A DNA stretch of 64,000 nucleotides from Alteromonadaceae bacterium BrNp21-10 (GCA_030418115.1 JAUHQD010000002.1:1-64000); one strand, 5' to 3'; counted from the stretch's first letter, positions 10,604 through 20,032 are shown. Notes: generated by a model from the letters alone, not told the origin. Made by a program: numbers and translations.

Positions 10604-11454
10604 AATTTTTTAGTTTAATCACGCTACTATTGAGCATAAATTGCTTCGCCGGTTCACCGGTATGGAAAGTCAGTAACGACACTCACAGTCTATATATTGG
10701 CGGCACCATGCACTTGCTCACTGCTGAAGACTTCCCCCTCCCAGAAGTGTTTGATAAGGCCTATGCCGAAGCCGACGTGCTGATGTTTGAAACCGATATG
10801 GACAAAATGAGCAGCCCAGCGTTTCAACAACAGTTTATGACTGCACTAACCTACCAAGACAGCACCACCCTGCGTGACGTACTACAACCAGAAACCATGG
10901 CGGCCATTGAAGCCCACTTAAGACAACGTAATTTACCCTTAACCAACTTCATCAAATTTAAACCTAGCTTGTTGGGCATTATGTTGTCGGTGATTGAAAT
11001 GCAATCCATGGGGCTGAATATGGCCGGGGTAGATGAGTATTACAACAAGCTAGCCGCCGTAGAGCATAAACCGCGTTTACATTTAGAAAGCGTAGAGCAA
11101 CAGATTGCTTTTCTAGCCAATTTGGCAGACGGTCAAGAAGACCGTTATATGATGTACTCTCTTGAAGAAATCAAAGCCATACATGAAGAATTAGGCGAAC
11201 TACTGTTGGCATGGCGTACCGGCGATTATCAAAAAATGGATCAAGACATTATTGTCCCCATGAAAAAGGATTTCCCGAGTATTTATCAAAGTCTGATCTT
11301 GAAACGTAATTTGGCATGGTTGCCACAAATTGAAAAAGCCCTATCCACCGATGAAACCGAGTTCATGTTAGTGGGAGCATTACACCTTGTAGGCCAACAA
11401 GGGGTATTGCAACAGCTTAAGGATTTAGGTTATCGTCTTGAGGCAATAAAATAA
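10600..11454 (+). CDS. TraB/GumN family exported protein
   Basis: 284 aa with a cleavable signal ([17 protein letters not shown]). The TraB/GumN fold is supported by LYIGGTMHLL at 31-40 near the start and GALHLVGQQGVLQQL near residues 259-273, the paired GTxH/GAxH motifs of the family, plus an E-rich middle. Members are thought to be metal-dependent protease or hydrolase-like proteins; the substrate is unknown. It starts inside the stop of the preceding gene (ATGA) and is the last tightly coupled member of the yqgE-ruvX group. Confidence 0.85.
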   Translation: MKFFSLITLLLSINCFAGSPVWKVSNDTHSLYIGGTMHLLTAEDFPLPEVFDKAYAEADVLMFETDMDKMSSPAFQQQFMTALTYQDSTTLRDVLQPETMAAIEAHLRQRNLPLTNFIKFKPSLLGIMLSVIEMQSMGLNMAGVDEYYNKLAAVEHKPRLHLESVEQQIAFLANLADGQEDRYMMYSLEEIKAIHEELGELLLAWRTGDYQKMDQDIIVPMKKDFPSIYQSLILKRNLAWLPQIEKALSTDETEFMLVGALHLVGQQGVLQQLKDLGYRLEAIK

Positions 11455-11521
11455 TACTTCGACTGAACTTTTAGGTATTATACTTACCTAACACATTAGA
11501 CCAGTAGTTTTTTGGTGAGAC

Positions 11522-11845
11522 ATGCAAATTAAAGCGCAGCAACAATACAGTAAAACAGGATGGCTAGCCTTAGCCGCCATTCTGCTGTTTTGTTTTTCCG
11601 TTGCTAGCGTATCCCTTGCCAAAGAGCTCAATACATCTAATTACACACAAGCGTTAACCCTTAGCGCCGAACAAAGTGTGTTGGATCTCAGTTTAGATGA
11701 TCCAGAATCTAACGACCTGCATATTAACCATCAACTGAGTATCGACTCTGTTGTTAGCACTATGCTGGTGAGCAACACCGAACATCGTCTTACTCCAGCA
11801 TTAACCAACTATGACAAACAGGCGCGTGCACCACCGGCTAGCTGA
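11522..11845 (+). CDS. Small membrane-anchored or exported protein, unknown
   Basis: 107 aa. A hydrophobic segment at residues 13-33 ending VASVSLA acts as a signal or anchor. The remaining about 70 residues are polar, rich in Asn, Ser, Thr and Leu, with no motif I know. Its gap from the TraB gene is 67 bp and it sits 54 bp before the CBS-domain gene. Expression and function are uncertain. Confidence 0.6.
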   Translation: MQIKAQQQYSKTGWLALAAILLFCFSVASVSLAKELNTSNYTQALTLSAEQSVLDLSLDDPESNDLHINHQLSIDSVVSTMLVSNTEHRLTPALTNYDKQARAPPAS

Positions 11846-11899
11846 AACACATTTAGAATTTACATAACTTGTTTCAGTTAAACCATAAAGGTGAACACC

Positions 11900-12475
11900 A
11901 TGTCTACATACAACTATTTATCTATGCATCAATTAGATGGCTATCACATTAGTCATCAATCTAAAGTCGGCCCATTAGAATTAGCTAGCCCAGCTATCGA
12001 AATTATGGTGAATTTTGCCCGTAATGCACCGCTAATGTTATCCGCGGATATGTCTATTGAGCAGGCGACCACGTTGCTAAAAAGCGCTCATATCAGCAAA
12101 ACCTTAGTCAAAAACAAACAGGATGACTTCATTGGTATTGTTACGCTTGCAGATTTACAAAGCTCAAGAGTGTTAAGCATCGCCAATAAATTAGGGCTCC
12201 ATCGCAATGAGCTCAGCATTGCTAATTTGATGATCCCTAAAGCCCAATGCACGGGTATTCAATTGCAGACTATTCTCACTTCTACCATTGGTGAAGTGCT
12301 GGCCACCATGCAGCATGAAGGTCAACAACATGTGCTGATCATTGCCCAATCCACCATGGAAATTGTCGGCATGATTTCAGCCATGGATATTGCTAAAAAG
12401 TTGCATATGCCAATACAAATCACCCCTCTACCCACAAACTTCCAAGAAGTCATGTTGGCGGTTGGGCATCCTTAG
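11900..12475 (+). CDS. Stand-alone CBS-domain pair protein
   Basis: 191 aa with two CBS domains: first around residues 40-95 (MSIEQATTLLKSAHISKTLV ... GIVTLADLQ), second around 115-175 (TSTIGEVLATMQHEGQQHVLII ... IVGMISAMDIAKKL). Such pairs bind adenosyl ligands and tune partner proteins; no effector domain is fused here. The ATG at 11900 has AAAGGTG 8 nt upstream and is preferred over the GTG at 11891. A strong terminator follows, so this closes the rightward run that starts at 6.5 kb. Confidence 0.88.
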   Translation: MSTYNYLSMHQLDGYHISHQSKVGPLELASPAIEIMVNFARNAPLMLSADMSIEQATTLLKSAHISKTLVKNKQDDFIGIVTLADLQSSRVLSIANKLGLHRNELSIANLMIPKAQCTGIQLQTILTSTIGEVLATMQHEGQQHVLIIAQSTMEIVGMISAMDIAKKLHMPIQITPLPTNFQEVMLAVGHP

Positions 12476-12496
12476 TTGTTAGGATAATTACTTAGT

Positions 12497-12525
12497 AAAG
12501 GCTCCTTTCCGGAGCCTTTTTATTT
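12497..12525 (+). terminator. Rho-independent terminator after the CBS gene
   Basis: A 9-bp perfect stem AAAGGCTCC / GGAGCCTTT with a 5-nt loop, followed by TTTATTTT. It lies 22 bp past the stop codon. Confidence 0.92.
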
Positions 12526-12783
12526 TGTGGTGATGGGAATGGAGAGCCGGTAGCTGTTATTTATATTGGCTGCGTCAATCGGCCATGTGACTTTCTTCGT
12601 GATCCATTCTTCTTTCGCCATTCGAACCAGAAAAATTTAAGGTAATTTTCAAGTCACAAATATTTCATTTTGAATTAATTTAACTGTCGATGTTGCTCAT
12701 TAATATTAAAGTTGAAACCTAGAAAAGCTATGTCAAAACATCCATTGGGGATCAATGCTGTCCGGGTAAAAGTAGGTAGACTA
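12526..12783. other. Intergenic, promoter region of the nucleotidase
   Basis: No gene seen. AT-rich just before the lipoprotein gene. An in-frame TTG at 12712 would lengthen the nucleotidase but destroy its signal peptide, so I leave this stretch non-coding. Confidence 0.5.
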
Positions 12784-14631
12784 ATGAAATTAATTAACAA
12801 CATCCTCATCCTTGGTGTTACCAGCTCCTTATTACTAGTAAGCGGCTGTAGTGACGATAACGACTCATCACCTGTTCCTGTCAATCCTCCTGTTACTGAA
12901 AGCCCTAAAGCAGTTGATATCACTATACTGCATACTAATGATCATCACTCATATCTCGAAGGGCAAACCTATGATCTAAAAATTGATCACGATGAAAATG
13001 TTGATGGAATAGAAGATATACGCCTCAATCTAGGCGGATTTTCTCGGATTGCCAGTGCAATATCTGAGTACCGAGATGAAAACACCCTTGTTTTAAACAG
13101 CGGCGAACTAAACGGCACGCTTTACTTTAGTTTGTACAAGGGAGAAGTAGACATTAAGGTATTTAACTACCTTGATTTAGATGCTTACCAATTGGGAAAT
13201 CATGAATTTGATGAAGGGGAAGCGCGTCTGGTTGAGTTAATCGAAATGGCTAATTTCCCCATTTTAGGAGGGAATGTTCAACCGACGTCCGATAGTCCAT
13301 TGTTTAATTCCAACATTGAACCTTATGTCATCAAAGAAATAAATGGCGAAAAAATTGCTATTTTAGGTGTACTAAAAGTAGAAAAAACCCGTGAATCATC
13401 CATGGTTACCGATGCGGTAGAGTTCATTGATGAAATAGAGTCGGTTAAAACACATGTTGCTGATCTTACCGCTCAAGGTGTAAACAAAATCATTTTACTA
13501 AGTCATGTTGGCTACGATTTTGACCAAGTTATTGCTGAACAAGTAACAGGTGTAGACATCATTGTTGGAGGAGATACTCACAATGCTCTAGATTCAACGG
13601 GTGAATTAGCTCAATTAGGTGTAAACGTAACCGGTGAGTACCCTACCATAGTCAATAATCCCGATAATGAACCTGTCTACATAGTACAAGCATGGGAATA
13701 TGCCAAAGGACTAGGTCGGCTGAATATTAGTTTTGACGCTAATGGTAAAGTTACCGACATTGATGGAAACCTTGAATTATTAGTCGGTCAACCGTATCAA
13801 GTTAAAGATGAGTCAGGTAGCTGGGTTAATGCCACCCCTCAAAAAATCACAGATATTTCGACCGCAATTAGTAACATAGCAAGTATTCGAGAAATTGAAG
13901 GTGACGTCGCAGTAAACGACATTATTCAACCCTACAAAGAATCATTAGCAGAATATCAAAAAGTAGAACTGGGCACGGTTACGCAAACAATGCCGTTTAC
14001 ACGTATTCCCACTGATTTTATTGCCGGTCAGCAGCCTTCTGGTAGCTATGCAGCACAAGTTGTTGCTGATGCATTTTTAACTTATCTCCCTAAAGCCGAT
14101 GTCTCCATTCAAAACGCGGGTGGTGTAAGGAGTGAGTTCACTAGTGGCGTATTTACTGTAGCCGATGCTTACACTATTTTACCTTTCTCAAATACCGTTG
14201 TAACAATTGATATGACTGGCGCACAGATAATTAAAGTACTGAATGAAGGGCTTACATACTCGCAGGGAATTTCTGGCTCTACGGGTTCATTCCCATACTC
14301 ATCACATTTACGTTATGACGTTTTATTGGGGGCGGCTGAGCAGCAAGGTATTGTTAATGTTGAAGTCAAAGATAGAGGCACAAATGAATGGAGTGATATC
14401 GATATCAATGCGACCTACTCTGTTGCAACCAATTCATTCACTGCGCAAGGTAAAGATGGTTATGTTACTTTCGCCGAAGTACGTGAAGCCAATTCTGCTG
14501 CATTTGAGGAGTCTGATGTTGTTTATGTTGTTCCACTCATTGAGTTATTTCGTGATGAGCTGGAAAATAACATACTGCCCACTCTCAATACTGATGAATA
14601 TTGTTTAAAATCAGTCACAACACTTCTCTAA
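12784..14631 (+). CDS. 5'-nucleotidase (UshA/NadN-like) lipoprotein
   Basis: Predicted periplasmic or surface lipoprotein that would dephosphorylate nucleotides or NAD breakdown products. The ATG at 12784 gives a signal ending LVSGC (Cys22). The metallophosphoesterase domain shows HTNDHH at 50-55, GNHEFD at 138-143, LSHVGYDFD and GGDTHN. The C-terminal 5'-nucleotidase domain follows, with QNAGGVRSEFTSG and YTILPFSNTVV. 615 aa. Odd point: the usual metal-bridging Asp of the GDxxxGT motif is Glu here (SGELNGT, Glu108). No neighbour identifies its substrate. Confidence 0.88.
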   Translation: MKLINNILILGVTSSLLLVSGCSDDNDSSPVPVNPPVTESPKAVDITILHTNDHHSYLEGQTYDLKIDHDENVDGIEDIRLNLGGFSRIASAISEYRDENTLVLNSGELNGTLYFSLYKGEVDIKVFNYLDLDAYQLGNHEFDEGEARLVELIEMANFPILGGNVQPTSDSPLFNSNIEPYVIKEINGEKIAILGVLKVEKTRESSMVTDAVEFIDEIESVKTHVADLTAQGVNKIILLSHVGYDFDQVIAEQVTGVDIIVGGDTHNALDSTGELAQLGVNVTGEYPTIVNNPDNEPVYIVQAWEYAKGLGRLNISFDANGKVTDIDGNLELLVGQPYQVKDESGSWVNATPQKITDISTAISNIASIREIEGDVAVNDIIQPYKESLAEYQKVELGTVTQTMPFTRIPTDFIAGQQPSGSYAAQVVADAFLTYLPKADVSIQNAGGVRSEFTSGVFTVADAYTILPFSNTVVTIDMTGAQIIKVLNEGLTYSQGISGSTGSFPYSSHLRYDVLLGAAEQQGIVNVEVKDRGTNEWSDIDINATYSVATNSFTAQGKDGYVTFAEVREANSAAFEESDVVYVVPLIELFRDELENNILPTLNTDEYCLKSVTTLL

Positions 14632-14657
14632 ATCAATAGAAGTAGCATAGTTAACTT

Positions 14658-14703
14658 AACCTCCTACTTAGAGATGTTAATCTACCATTCTGAGTAAGAG
14701 GTT
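14658..14703. repeat. Imperfect hairpin after the nucleotidase
   Basis: AACCTCCTACTTAGA (14658-14672) pairs with TCTGAGTAAGAGGTT (14689-14703) with two mismatches around a 16-nt loop. It lacks a T tract, so it is either a weak terminator or an mRNA 3' stabiliser. Confidence 0.5.
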
Positions 14704-14775
14704 GTAACCTTTCGCTAAAATCAGAAGCACTCTGACAACAAACTGCAGCGGAGCAATTTTGCTGCGTTTGGCGCT

Positions 14776-15058
14776 ATGGTTAATATGATCTATCAAGGTT
14801 CTTGTCGCTGTGGTCAATGGCAAGTCAGTATGACTGTCATAAAGCCATTAAAAAACTTAAGCCCACGTATCTGCGATTGTCATTATTGTTCTAGCTGTAG
14901 GTTGCAGTATAGAGGGTAATTTACATGGAGCTGCAAATTACAATTTATTTGGCGCCGCCAACAAATTGGGAGATTCCATCCAGATTCAAACCACGGTTTT
15001 TAAACCTAGTGAAAAACTAGAGCGCTGGGATAAATTATGAGACACATTAAAAATATCT
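14776..15058 (+). pseudogene. Decayed GFA-family (glutathione-dependent formaldehyde-activating-like) gene
   Basis: Two fragments in different frames. From ATG 14776: YQGSCRCGQWQVSM ... PRICDCHYC, the zinc-cysteine motifs of the GFA fold, ending at TAA 14917. The next frame, from 14915, reads GAANYNLFGAANKLGDSI ... KPSEKLERWDKL, the typical C-terminal pattern of the family, then TGA at 15038 where a Trp codon (TGG) is expected, followed by DTLKIS. The central zinc-binding part is missing. So the copy carries an internal deletion, a frame change and a nonsense codon, and should be inactive. It was a standalone gene between two unrelated lipoprotein genes. Confidence 0.72.
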
Positions 15059-15088
15059 CAAAAAATAATAAATTACTTCAACGTAAAA

Positions 15089-15324
15089 ATGACTATTCAC
15101 ACATTGTGCAAAGATCCGCCCAAAAGTGCTTTAGGAGTAGCGTTAAATAAAATGATCCCGCTTATTCATTGGTTAGCCAGCAACAAAGCATTTTGCATTA
15201 CCAATGGCAGTTGGCGGATATTGCTGAAATGAATCCGGATTTTGATCTGGATTATCACACGGCCAAAGTTGCCGCACGGCTGATCTACGAAATGGTTAAA
15301 GCCAAATTTATCTTTTTAGACTAA
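15089..15324 (+). pseudogene. Unidentified coding remnant
   Basis: Two overlapping short frames look protein-like: ATG 15089 to TGA 15230 (47 aa, with [17 protein letters not shown]), and an open frame 15151-15324 without a proper start ([18 protein letters not shown] ... [15 protein letters not shown]). Together they could be the frameshifted 3' end of one lost gene. I do not recognise the family. Next to the broken GFA gene, it suggests ongoing gene loss here. Confidence 0.35.
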
Positions 15325-15330
15325 GCGAAC

Positions 15331-15391
15331 CGGCTGTAAAAACCTACGAACAGACTAAAAATAGAGTCTTCCTAGCACGGTTGTAAAAACC
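15331..15391 (+). repeat. Short direct repeat
   Basis: CGGCTGTAAAAACC at 15331-15344 recurs as CGGTTGTAAAAACC at 15378-15391 (13 of 14 identical), just upstream of the DUF885 gene. The role is unknown. Confidence 0.5.
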
Positions 15392-15432
15392 AGTAAAAAG
15401 GCGTTAAGCTGAGTAAAATCAAGGAGATTACC

Positions 15433-17262
15433 ATGCGCTTTTATACCCTATGCCGTTTCATCGCCTCTGCCCTTAGCTTGTTTTTATTATGGTCTTGCTC
15501 ACAGCAGCAACCACCAAAGGCGGAGTCCGACATTGATAAGCCAGCCACTACGGTTTTAACAAACAATGCCGAGAATCAATTTAAAGAACTTATTGAACAT
15601 CATTGGCAAAAGAATATGGATTATTATCCGGAGTTTGCCAGCTATTTGGGCATGGGTAACGATCAGCGTAATAGCCGCTGGCAAGACATCAGTTTAGAAA
15701 GTTACGCGGCACATCTTCAAGATACCAAAAACACCCTCACCTCACTAACTGCCATTGATCGTTCTAAGTTATCCGATGCCGATAAAGTCAATTACGATTT
15801 ATTCCTCTGGCAACAACAAATGGACGTTAATGAGAGTCAATTTCAAACTCATTTGATCCCAATTACCCAGAGGGATGGTATTCAGGCTCTGGATGATTTT
15901 GCCAATTATGTGCCACTAAAATCAGTACAAGATTACGATAATTGGTTAGCAAGATTACAAAAGCTACCAGCACTCATTGCGCAAACTCAAACATTAATGG
16001 AAAAGGGCATTGCCTCTGGTGTCATGCCCTCTGCCGATACCATGGCCAGAGTGCCAGCCCAGTTAAAAAAACAAATTGTTGATACACCAACCGACAGCCT
16101 GTTCTATAAGCCTTTTGCCGACATTGATAGTAAAATTAGTGCGAGTGACCAACAACGTTTGCAGCAGCAGGCAATAGAAATCATAGGTCAGCAGTTAGTG
16201 CCCGCCTATAAAGAGTTCACGCAGTTTTTTGAAAACCAATATTTACCGGCATGTCGCGACACCCATGGCGTATGGGACTTACCTAAGGGTAAAGAATTTT
16301 ATCGTTATTTAGTTAAATACTTCACTACCACTGATTTAACTCCAGAAGAAATCCACCAAATTGGTTTACAGGAAGTCGCGCGTAATCGCGCAGAAATGGA
16401 TGAAGTAATTGCCGAGGTAGGCTTCAAGGGCTCCTTCGATGAATTTGTGCAATTTCTACGTACTGACCCGCAATTTTATTACGATACTCCCGAAGCGCTC
16501 ATGGAAGGCTATTTGGCGGTAAGTAAACGCCTCGATCCTGAATTAGTGCATCTATTTGGTAAGTTACCCCGTGTACCTTACGGACTTAAAGCGATACCTG
16601 ATTCCATCGCCCCAGATACCACAACCGCTTATTACAGCTCGCCCAGTGCAGATGGCACTCGCGCTGGTTACTACTTTGTAAATCTCTACCAACCCCATAC
16701 CCGCCCCAAATATGAAATGGAAGTGCTTAGTGTGCATGAAGCGGTTCCCGGGCATCACTTACAAATTGCGCTGCAAATGGAGTTGGGCGAATTGCCAATG
16801 TTCAGACGCTTTCAAGATTTCACGGTGTTCACCGAAGGTTGGGGCCTTTATAGCGAACGCTTAGGTTACGATATGGGTTTATATAAAGATCCCTATTCGC
16901 GCTTTGGACAACTAACATACGATATGTGGCGTTCGGTACGTTTAGTGGTAGACACTGGCATTCACTACATGGGCTGGACACGCCAACAGGCCATTGATTA
17001 TTTTAAAGCGAACGCCGCCAAAACCGAAGAAGACATCATTAACGAAATTGACCGCTATATCTCCATGCCGGGTCAAGCCTTGGCTTACAAAATTGGACAA
17101 TTGAAAATTCTTGAATTGCGCCAACAAGCAGAAACGGAATTAGCTGATAAATTTGATATCCGCGCTTTTCATGACGTGGTGTTAGGTGCAGGATCCGTAC
17201 CCTTATATGTATTGCAAGCCAATGTGGAACAATGGATAAAGCAACAGCAATTGGTACAATAA
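15433..17262 (+). CDS. DUF885 peptidase-like lipoprotein
   Basis: 609 aa. The signal MRFYTLCRFIASALSLFLLWSC ends in a lipobox cysteine (Cys22). The family hallmark VHEAVPGHHLQ has its HE at 435-436 and HH at 441-442, a gluzincin-like zinc site, with a downstream FTEGWGLYSERLG supplying the further acidic ligand. DUF885 proteins are predicted zinc carboxypeptidase-like enzymes of the cell envelope with no settled substrate. AAGGAG is placed well before the ATG. Flanked by the decayed region and, 128 bp on, by the GMC operon; no obvious functional partner. Confidence 0.88.
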   Translation: MRFYTLCRFIASALSLFLLWSCSQQQPPKAESDIDKPATTVLTNNAENQFKELIEHHWQKNMDYYPEFASYLGMGNDQRNSRWQDISLESYAAHLQDTKNTLTSLTAIDRSKLSDADKVNYDLFLWQQQMDVNESQFQTHLIPITQRDGIQALDDFANYVPLKSVQDYDNWLARLQKLPALIAQTQTLMEKGIASGVMPSADTMARVPAQLKKQIVDTPTDSLFYKPFADIDSKISASDQQRLQQQAIEIIGQQLVPAYKEFTQFFENQYLPACRDTHGVWDLPKGKEFYRYLVKYFTTTDLTPEEIHQIGLQEVARNRAEMDEVIAEVGFKGSFDEFVQFLRTDPQFYYDTPEALMEGYLAVSKRLDPELVHLFGKLPRVPYGLKAIPDSIAPDTTTAYYSSPSADGTRAGYYFVNLYQPHTRPKYEMEVLSVHEAVPGHHLQIALQMELGELPMFRRFQDFTVFTEGWGLYSERLGYDMGLYKDPYSRFGQLTYDMWRSVRLVVDTGIHYMGWTRQQAIDYFKANAAKTEEDIINEIDRYISMPGQALAYKIGQLKILELRQQAETELADKFDIRAFHDVVLGAGSVPLYVLQANVEQWIKQQQLVQ

Positions 17263-17390
17263 TAATGGCAACAGAAGTAATATTGCCGGTAACGTTTAAG
17301 TATTGAGCTGATTAGATTTCTGTAAGATCAGCTTTGTTATCCCAACTCGGATGACATTCAAAACTATTAAAAACAACAATAAGAGCAGTA

Positions 17391-19076
17391 ATGATGCAAG
17401 ATTTTGATTATGACGTATTAGTCGTCGGCTCAGGAGCCGGTGGCGCAATGGCCGCTTATACCCTCACTCAAGCGGGCCATAAAGTATTAATGCTAGAAGC
17501 GGGACGGGATTACGACCCCTATACCGAAACCCCAATGTTCCAAACTAATGGTCAAGCGCCGTTAATGGGGGCCGGTAACAGCGACAAAGATTTTGGTTTT
17601 TACGATGCCACCGTAGATGGCGGGTGGCAGGTACCAGGGGAACCTTACACCACCGGTGAAGGCAGTGAATTCATGTGGTGGCGTGCACGTATGTTAGGCG
17701 GCCGCACCAATCACTGGGGACGTTTTTCCTTGCGCTTTAGTGAACATGATTTTAAAGGTTTTAGCCGCGATGGCTTAGGTGCAGACTGGCCATTTGAATA
17801 TACCGACATTGCCCCTTGGTACGATAAAACCGAAGAATTAGTCGGTGTCTGTGGCACCAATACCGGTTTAGATGATATGCCAGATTCTCCTGAAGGCGTA
17901 TTACAACCACCGCCCAAACCACGGGTACCGGAATTGCTGGTTTCCGCTGCAGCTAAAAAGCTCGGTATCGCCACCGCCCCAATGCACCGAGCGGTACTCA
18001 CCAGACCTAAAGACGATCGCCAAGCCTGTTTTTATGCCACCCCTTGTGGGCGTGGTTGCTCCATTGGTGCGGCATTTCAAACTACTACATCATTAATCCC
18101 GATGGCCAAAGCCACAGGCAATTTGCAAATAATTACCGATGCGATGGTTAAATCGGTGGATGTTGATGACAACGGCAAAGTGAATGCGGTTACCTATATC
18201 AATCGTAAAACCAAACAACCCGTCACCCTTGCCGCAAAGGTCGTTATTTTGGCGGCTAGCGCTTGCGAATCGGCGCGCATATTACTTAATTCCAAAAGTG
18301 AGCACTTCCCTAATGGTTTGGCTAATACTAGTGGTCAAGTAGGTAAAAATATTATGGATTCCACCGGTGCCGGTGTGGGTGCACATATTCCAGCCTTAGA
18401 AGGTCGTCCTATTTATAACGAAGACGGCAACACCTCTAATCATTTGTTTATTCCATGGTGGGGACACAAGCAACAGGCCAAAGGCGAACTGGATTTCCCT
18501 CGTGGTTATCATTTTGAAATAGGCAGTGGCTTTCGCGCACCGGGTGCCGGAGTCGGTGGTGATATTCAAGGTTACGGCCCGCAAATTAAACAGCAAGTTA
18601 AACAAGCGTACGGAGCTTATGTGTCGTTTTCCTTGCGCGGTGAAATGTTACCTAATGAACATTGCTATATGGAGATTGACGAAGAGGTTAAGGATAAATG
18701 GGGCATCCCAGTACCAAAATTTCACTGGAAATGGTCTGAGCATGAAATCAAACAAGTGGAGCATGGCTTACAAACCGGCAAGAAAATACTAGAAACCATG
18801 GGCGCTACCTTTACTAGCCCATTACCAAAAGCCGAAGACGCCATTCTAAAAGGTGGACAAATTATCCATGAAGTTGGCGCCACCCGTATGGGTGATTCAC
18901 CCAGCAATTCAGTGACTAATCAATACGGTCAAACATGGGACTGCGATAATGTATTTATTATGGATGCCGGTGTATTTGCCTCTAACCCCCATAAAAACTG
19001 CACGCTTACCATTATGACTCTTGCCATGCGCAATGCATCGTGGCTGGCACAACAACTCGATAAGGGAGTAATTTAA
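17391..19076 (+). CDS. GMC-family FAD oxidoreductase (large subunit)
   Basis: 561 aa FAD-dependent sugar- or alcohol-oxidising enzyme. GSGAGG at 13-18 with LEAG near 35-38 forms the ADP-binding site; GRTNHWGRFSLRF around residues 105-117 and a C-terminal MDAGVFASNPHKNCTLTIM with the catalytic-region His complete the family pattern. The next gene (1-bp gap) is a gluconate 2-dehydrogenase subunit 3-like protein, so this is probably the catalytic subunit of a membrane-bound dehydrogenase. It has no signal of its own and would be exported with its Tat partner. A second ATG follows immediately (17394). Confidence 0.9.
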   Translation: MMQDFDYDVLVVGSGAGGAMAAYTLTQAGHKVLMLEAGRDYDPYTETPMFQTNGQAPLMGAGNSDKDFGFYDATVDGGWQVPGEPYTTGEGSEFMWWRARMLGGRTNHWGRFSLRFSEHDFKGFSRDGLGADWPFEYTDIAPWYDKTEELVGVCGTNTGLDDMPDSPEGVLQPPPKPRVPELLVSAAAKKLGIATAPMHRAVLTRPKDDRQACFYATPCGRGCSIGAAFQTTTSLIPMAKATGNLQIITDAMVKSVDVDDNGKVNAVTYINRKTKQPVTLAAKVVILAASACESARILLNSKSEHFPNGLANTSGQVGKNIMDSTGAGVGAHIPALEGRPIYNEDGNTSNHLFIPWWGHKQQAKGELDFPRGYHFEIGSGFRAPGAGVGGDIQGYGPQIKQQVKQAYGAYVSFSLRGEMLPNEHCYMEIDEEVKDKWGIPVPKFHWKWSEHEIKQVEHGLQTGKKILETMGATFTSPLPKAEDAILKGGQIIHEVGATRMGDSPSNSVTNQYGQTWDCDNVFIMDAGVFASNPHKNCTLTIMTLAMRNASWLAQQLDKGVI

Positions 19077-19077
19077 T

Positions 19078-19815
19078 ATGAGCGATTCACAACATAACAA
19101 TCACTCCCAAACCTATCGCAGCAAATTAAGCCGCCGAGAATCACTAAAGTGGTTAGGGTTACTTTCGGCTACAACGGTTATACCACTAACAACGAGTTGC
19201 GCTACATCAATAGACAATCTACCAGTAGGTAAAGGCCATTGGCCGCAATTAAAATTACCCGCGATTACTGCAACCGGTTATGGCAAAGATCCGAATGTAA
19301 TTATCCCGCCCAGCGCGCCTTGGCCTAAAACCCTGAGCAGCGAACAGCTCGGCTTAGTGGCAACTTTATGCGATATTTTGATCCCAAGGGAAGGCGATGT
19401 ACCTTCAGCCACAGAAGTCAATGTGCCGGATGTGATTGATGAATGGATCAGCGCCCCCTATTCTCGCCAAGAACAGGATCGCCAACAATTTTTAGCTCTA
19501 TTGATTTGGCTCGATGATGAAGCACGGTTGCGCTTCAATGCTAAATTTACTCAAGTTAGTACTGCGCAACAGTTAGCAATCATGGATGACATCAGTTATG
19601 ACAAGTCGGATTTGGCCGATGAATTCAGACGTGCAACACAAGCGTTTTCAAGTTTTCGTCGATTGGTGTTGGCCGCTTTTTTCTGTAGCCCAGAAGGTAC
19701 AAAAGATTTAGGTTATATTGGCAATATCCCCATTGCAGGTGATTACCCCGGTCCAACTGATGAAGCCATGGCGCATTTACAGAAGGTTCTTGGTGAATTA
19801 GGCCTTAGTGCCTAA
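19078..19815 (+). CDS. Gluconate 2-dehydrogenase subunit 3 family protein, Tat-exported
   Basis: 245 aa small subunit. The N terminus carries a twin-arginine signal (SRRESLK, then a hydrophobic stretch WLGLLSATTVIPL), with a Cys at 41 that might be lipidated. The body contains the family-like GLVATLCDILIPREGDVPSATE and ends with a glycine-rich GDYPGPTDEAM. AAGGGAG precedes the ATG. By analogy with FAD-gluconate and related dehydrogenases it should carry the folded GMC subunit across the membrane. The cytochrome c subunit of the classical three-gene set is not next to it. Confidence 0.88.
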   Translation: MSDSQHNNHSQTYRSKLSRRESLKWLGLLSATTVIPLTTSCATSIDNLPVGKGHWPQLKLPAITATGYGKDPNVIIPPSAPWPKTLSSEQLGLVATLCDILIPREGDVPSATEVNVPDVIDEWISAPYSRQEQDRQQFLALLIWLDDEARLRFNAKFTQVSTAQQLAIMDDISYDKSDLADEFRRATQAFSSFRRLVLAAFFCSPEGTKDLGYIGNIPIAGDYPGPTDEAMAHLQKVLGELGLSA

Positions 19816-19824
19816 ATAATCATT

Positions 19825-19857
19825 GAATGACGACAGGCTTGTCGTCATTCCTTCTTC
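19825..19857 (+). terminator. Terminator of the GMC operon
   Basis: An 11-bp perfect stem GAATGACGACA / TGTCGTCATTC with a 4-nt loop, followed by the pyrimidine tract CTTCTTCCCT. It is less T-rich than a classical terminator. Confidence 0.7.
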
Positions 19858-20032
19858 CCTCAGCTCCATTCAGTTACCTCATCAATCTCTTAGCTCTATC
19901 GTAATTTTTTGCCTTGCTGAATAATTTGTTACTACATTTCTAAACTTAAAGTGCGCTTGTTAATACAGTTGTTGGAAAAAGATACTTTTGTATCCTAAAT
20001 TTAATCACAGCAATTATTGGATAGGGATGTGT

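Noticed and set aside
11455-11521. Sigma-70 promoter before the 107-aa exported protein
   Set aside because: TATACT is a fair -10 but the nearest -35-like TTCGAC is 15 bp away, too short for a supported call.
14243-14608. 121-residue frame inside the nucleotidase
   Set aside because: It overlaps the conserved C-terminal nucleotidase domain in another frame and has no ribosome-binding site.
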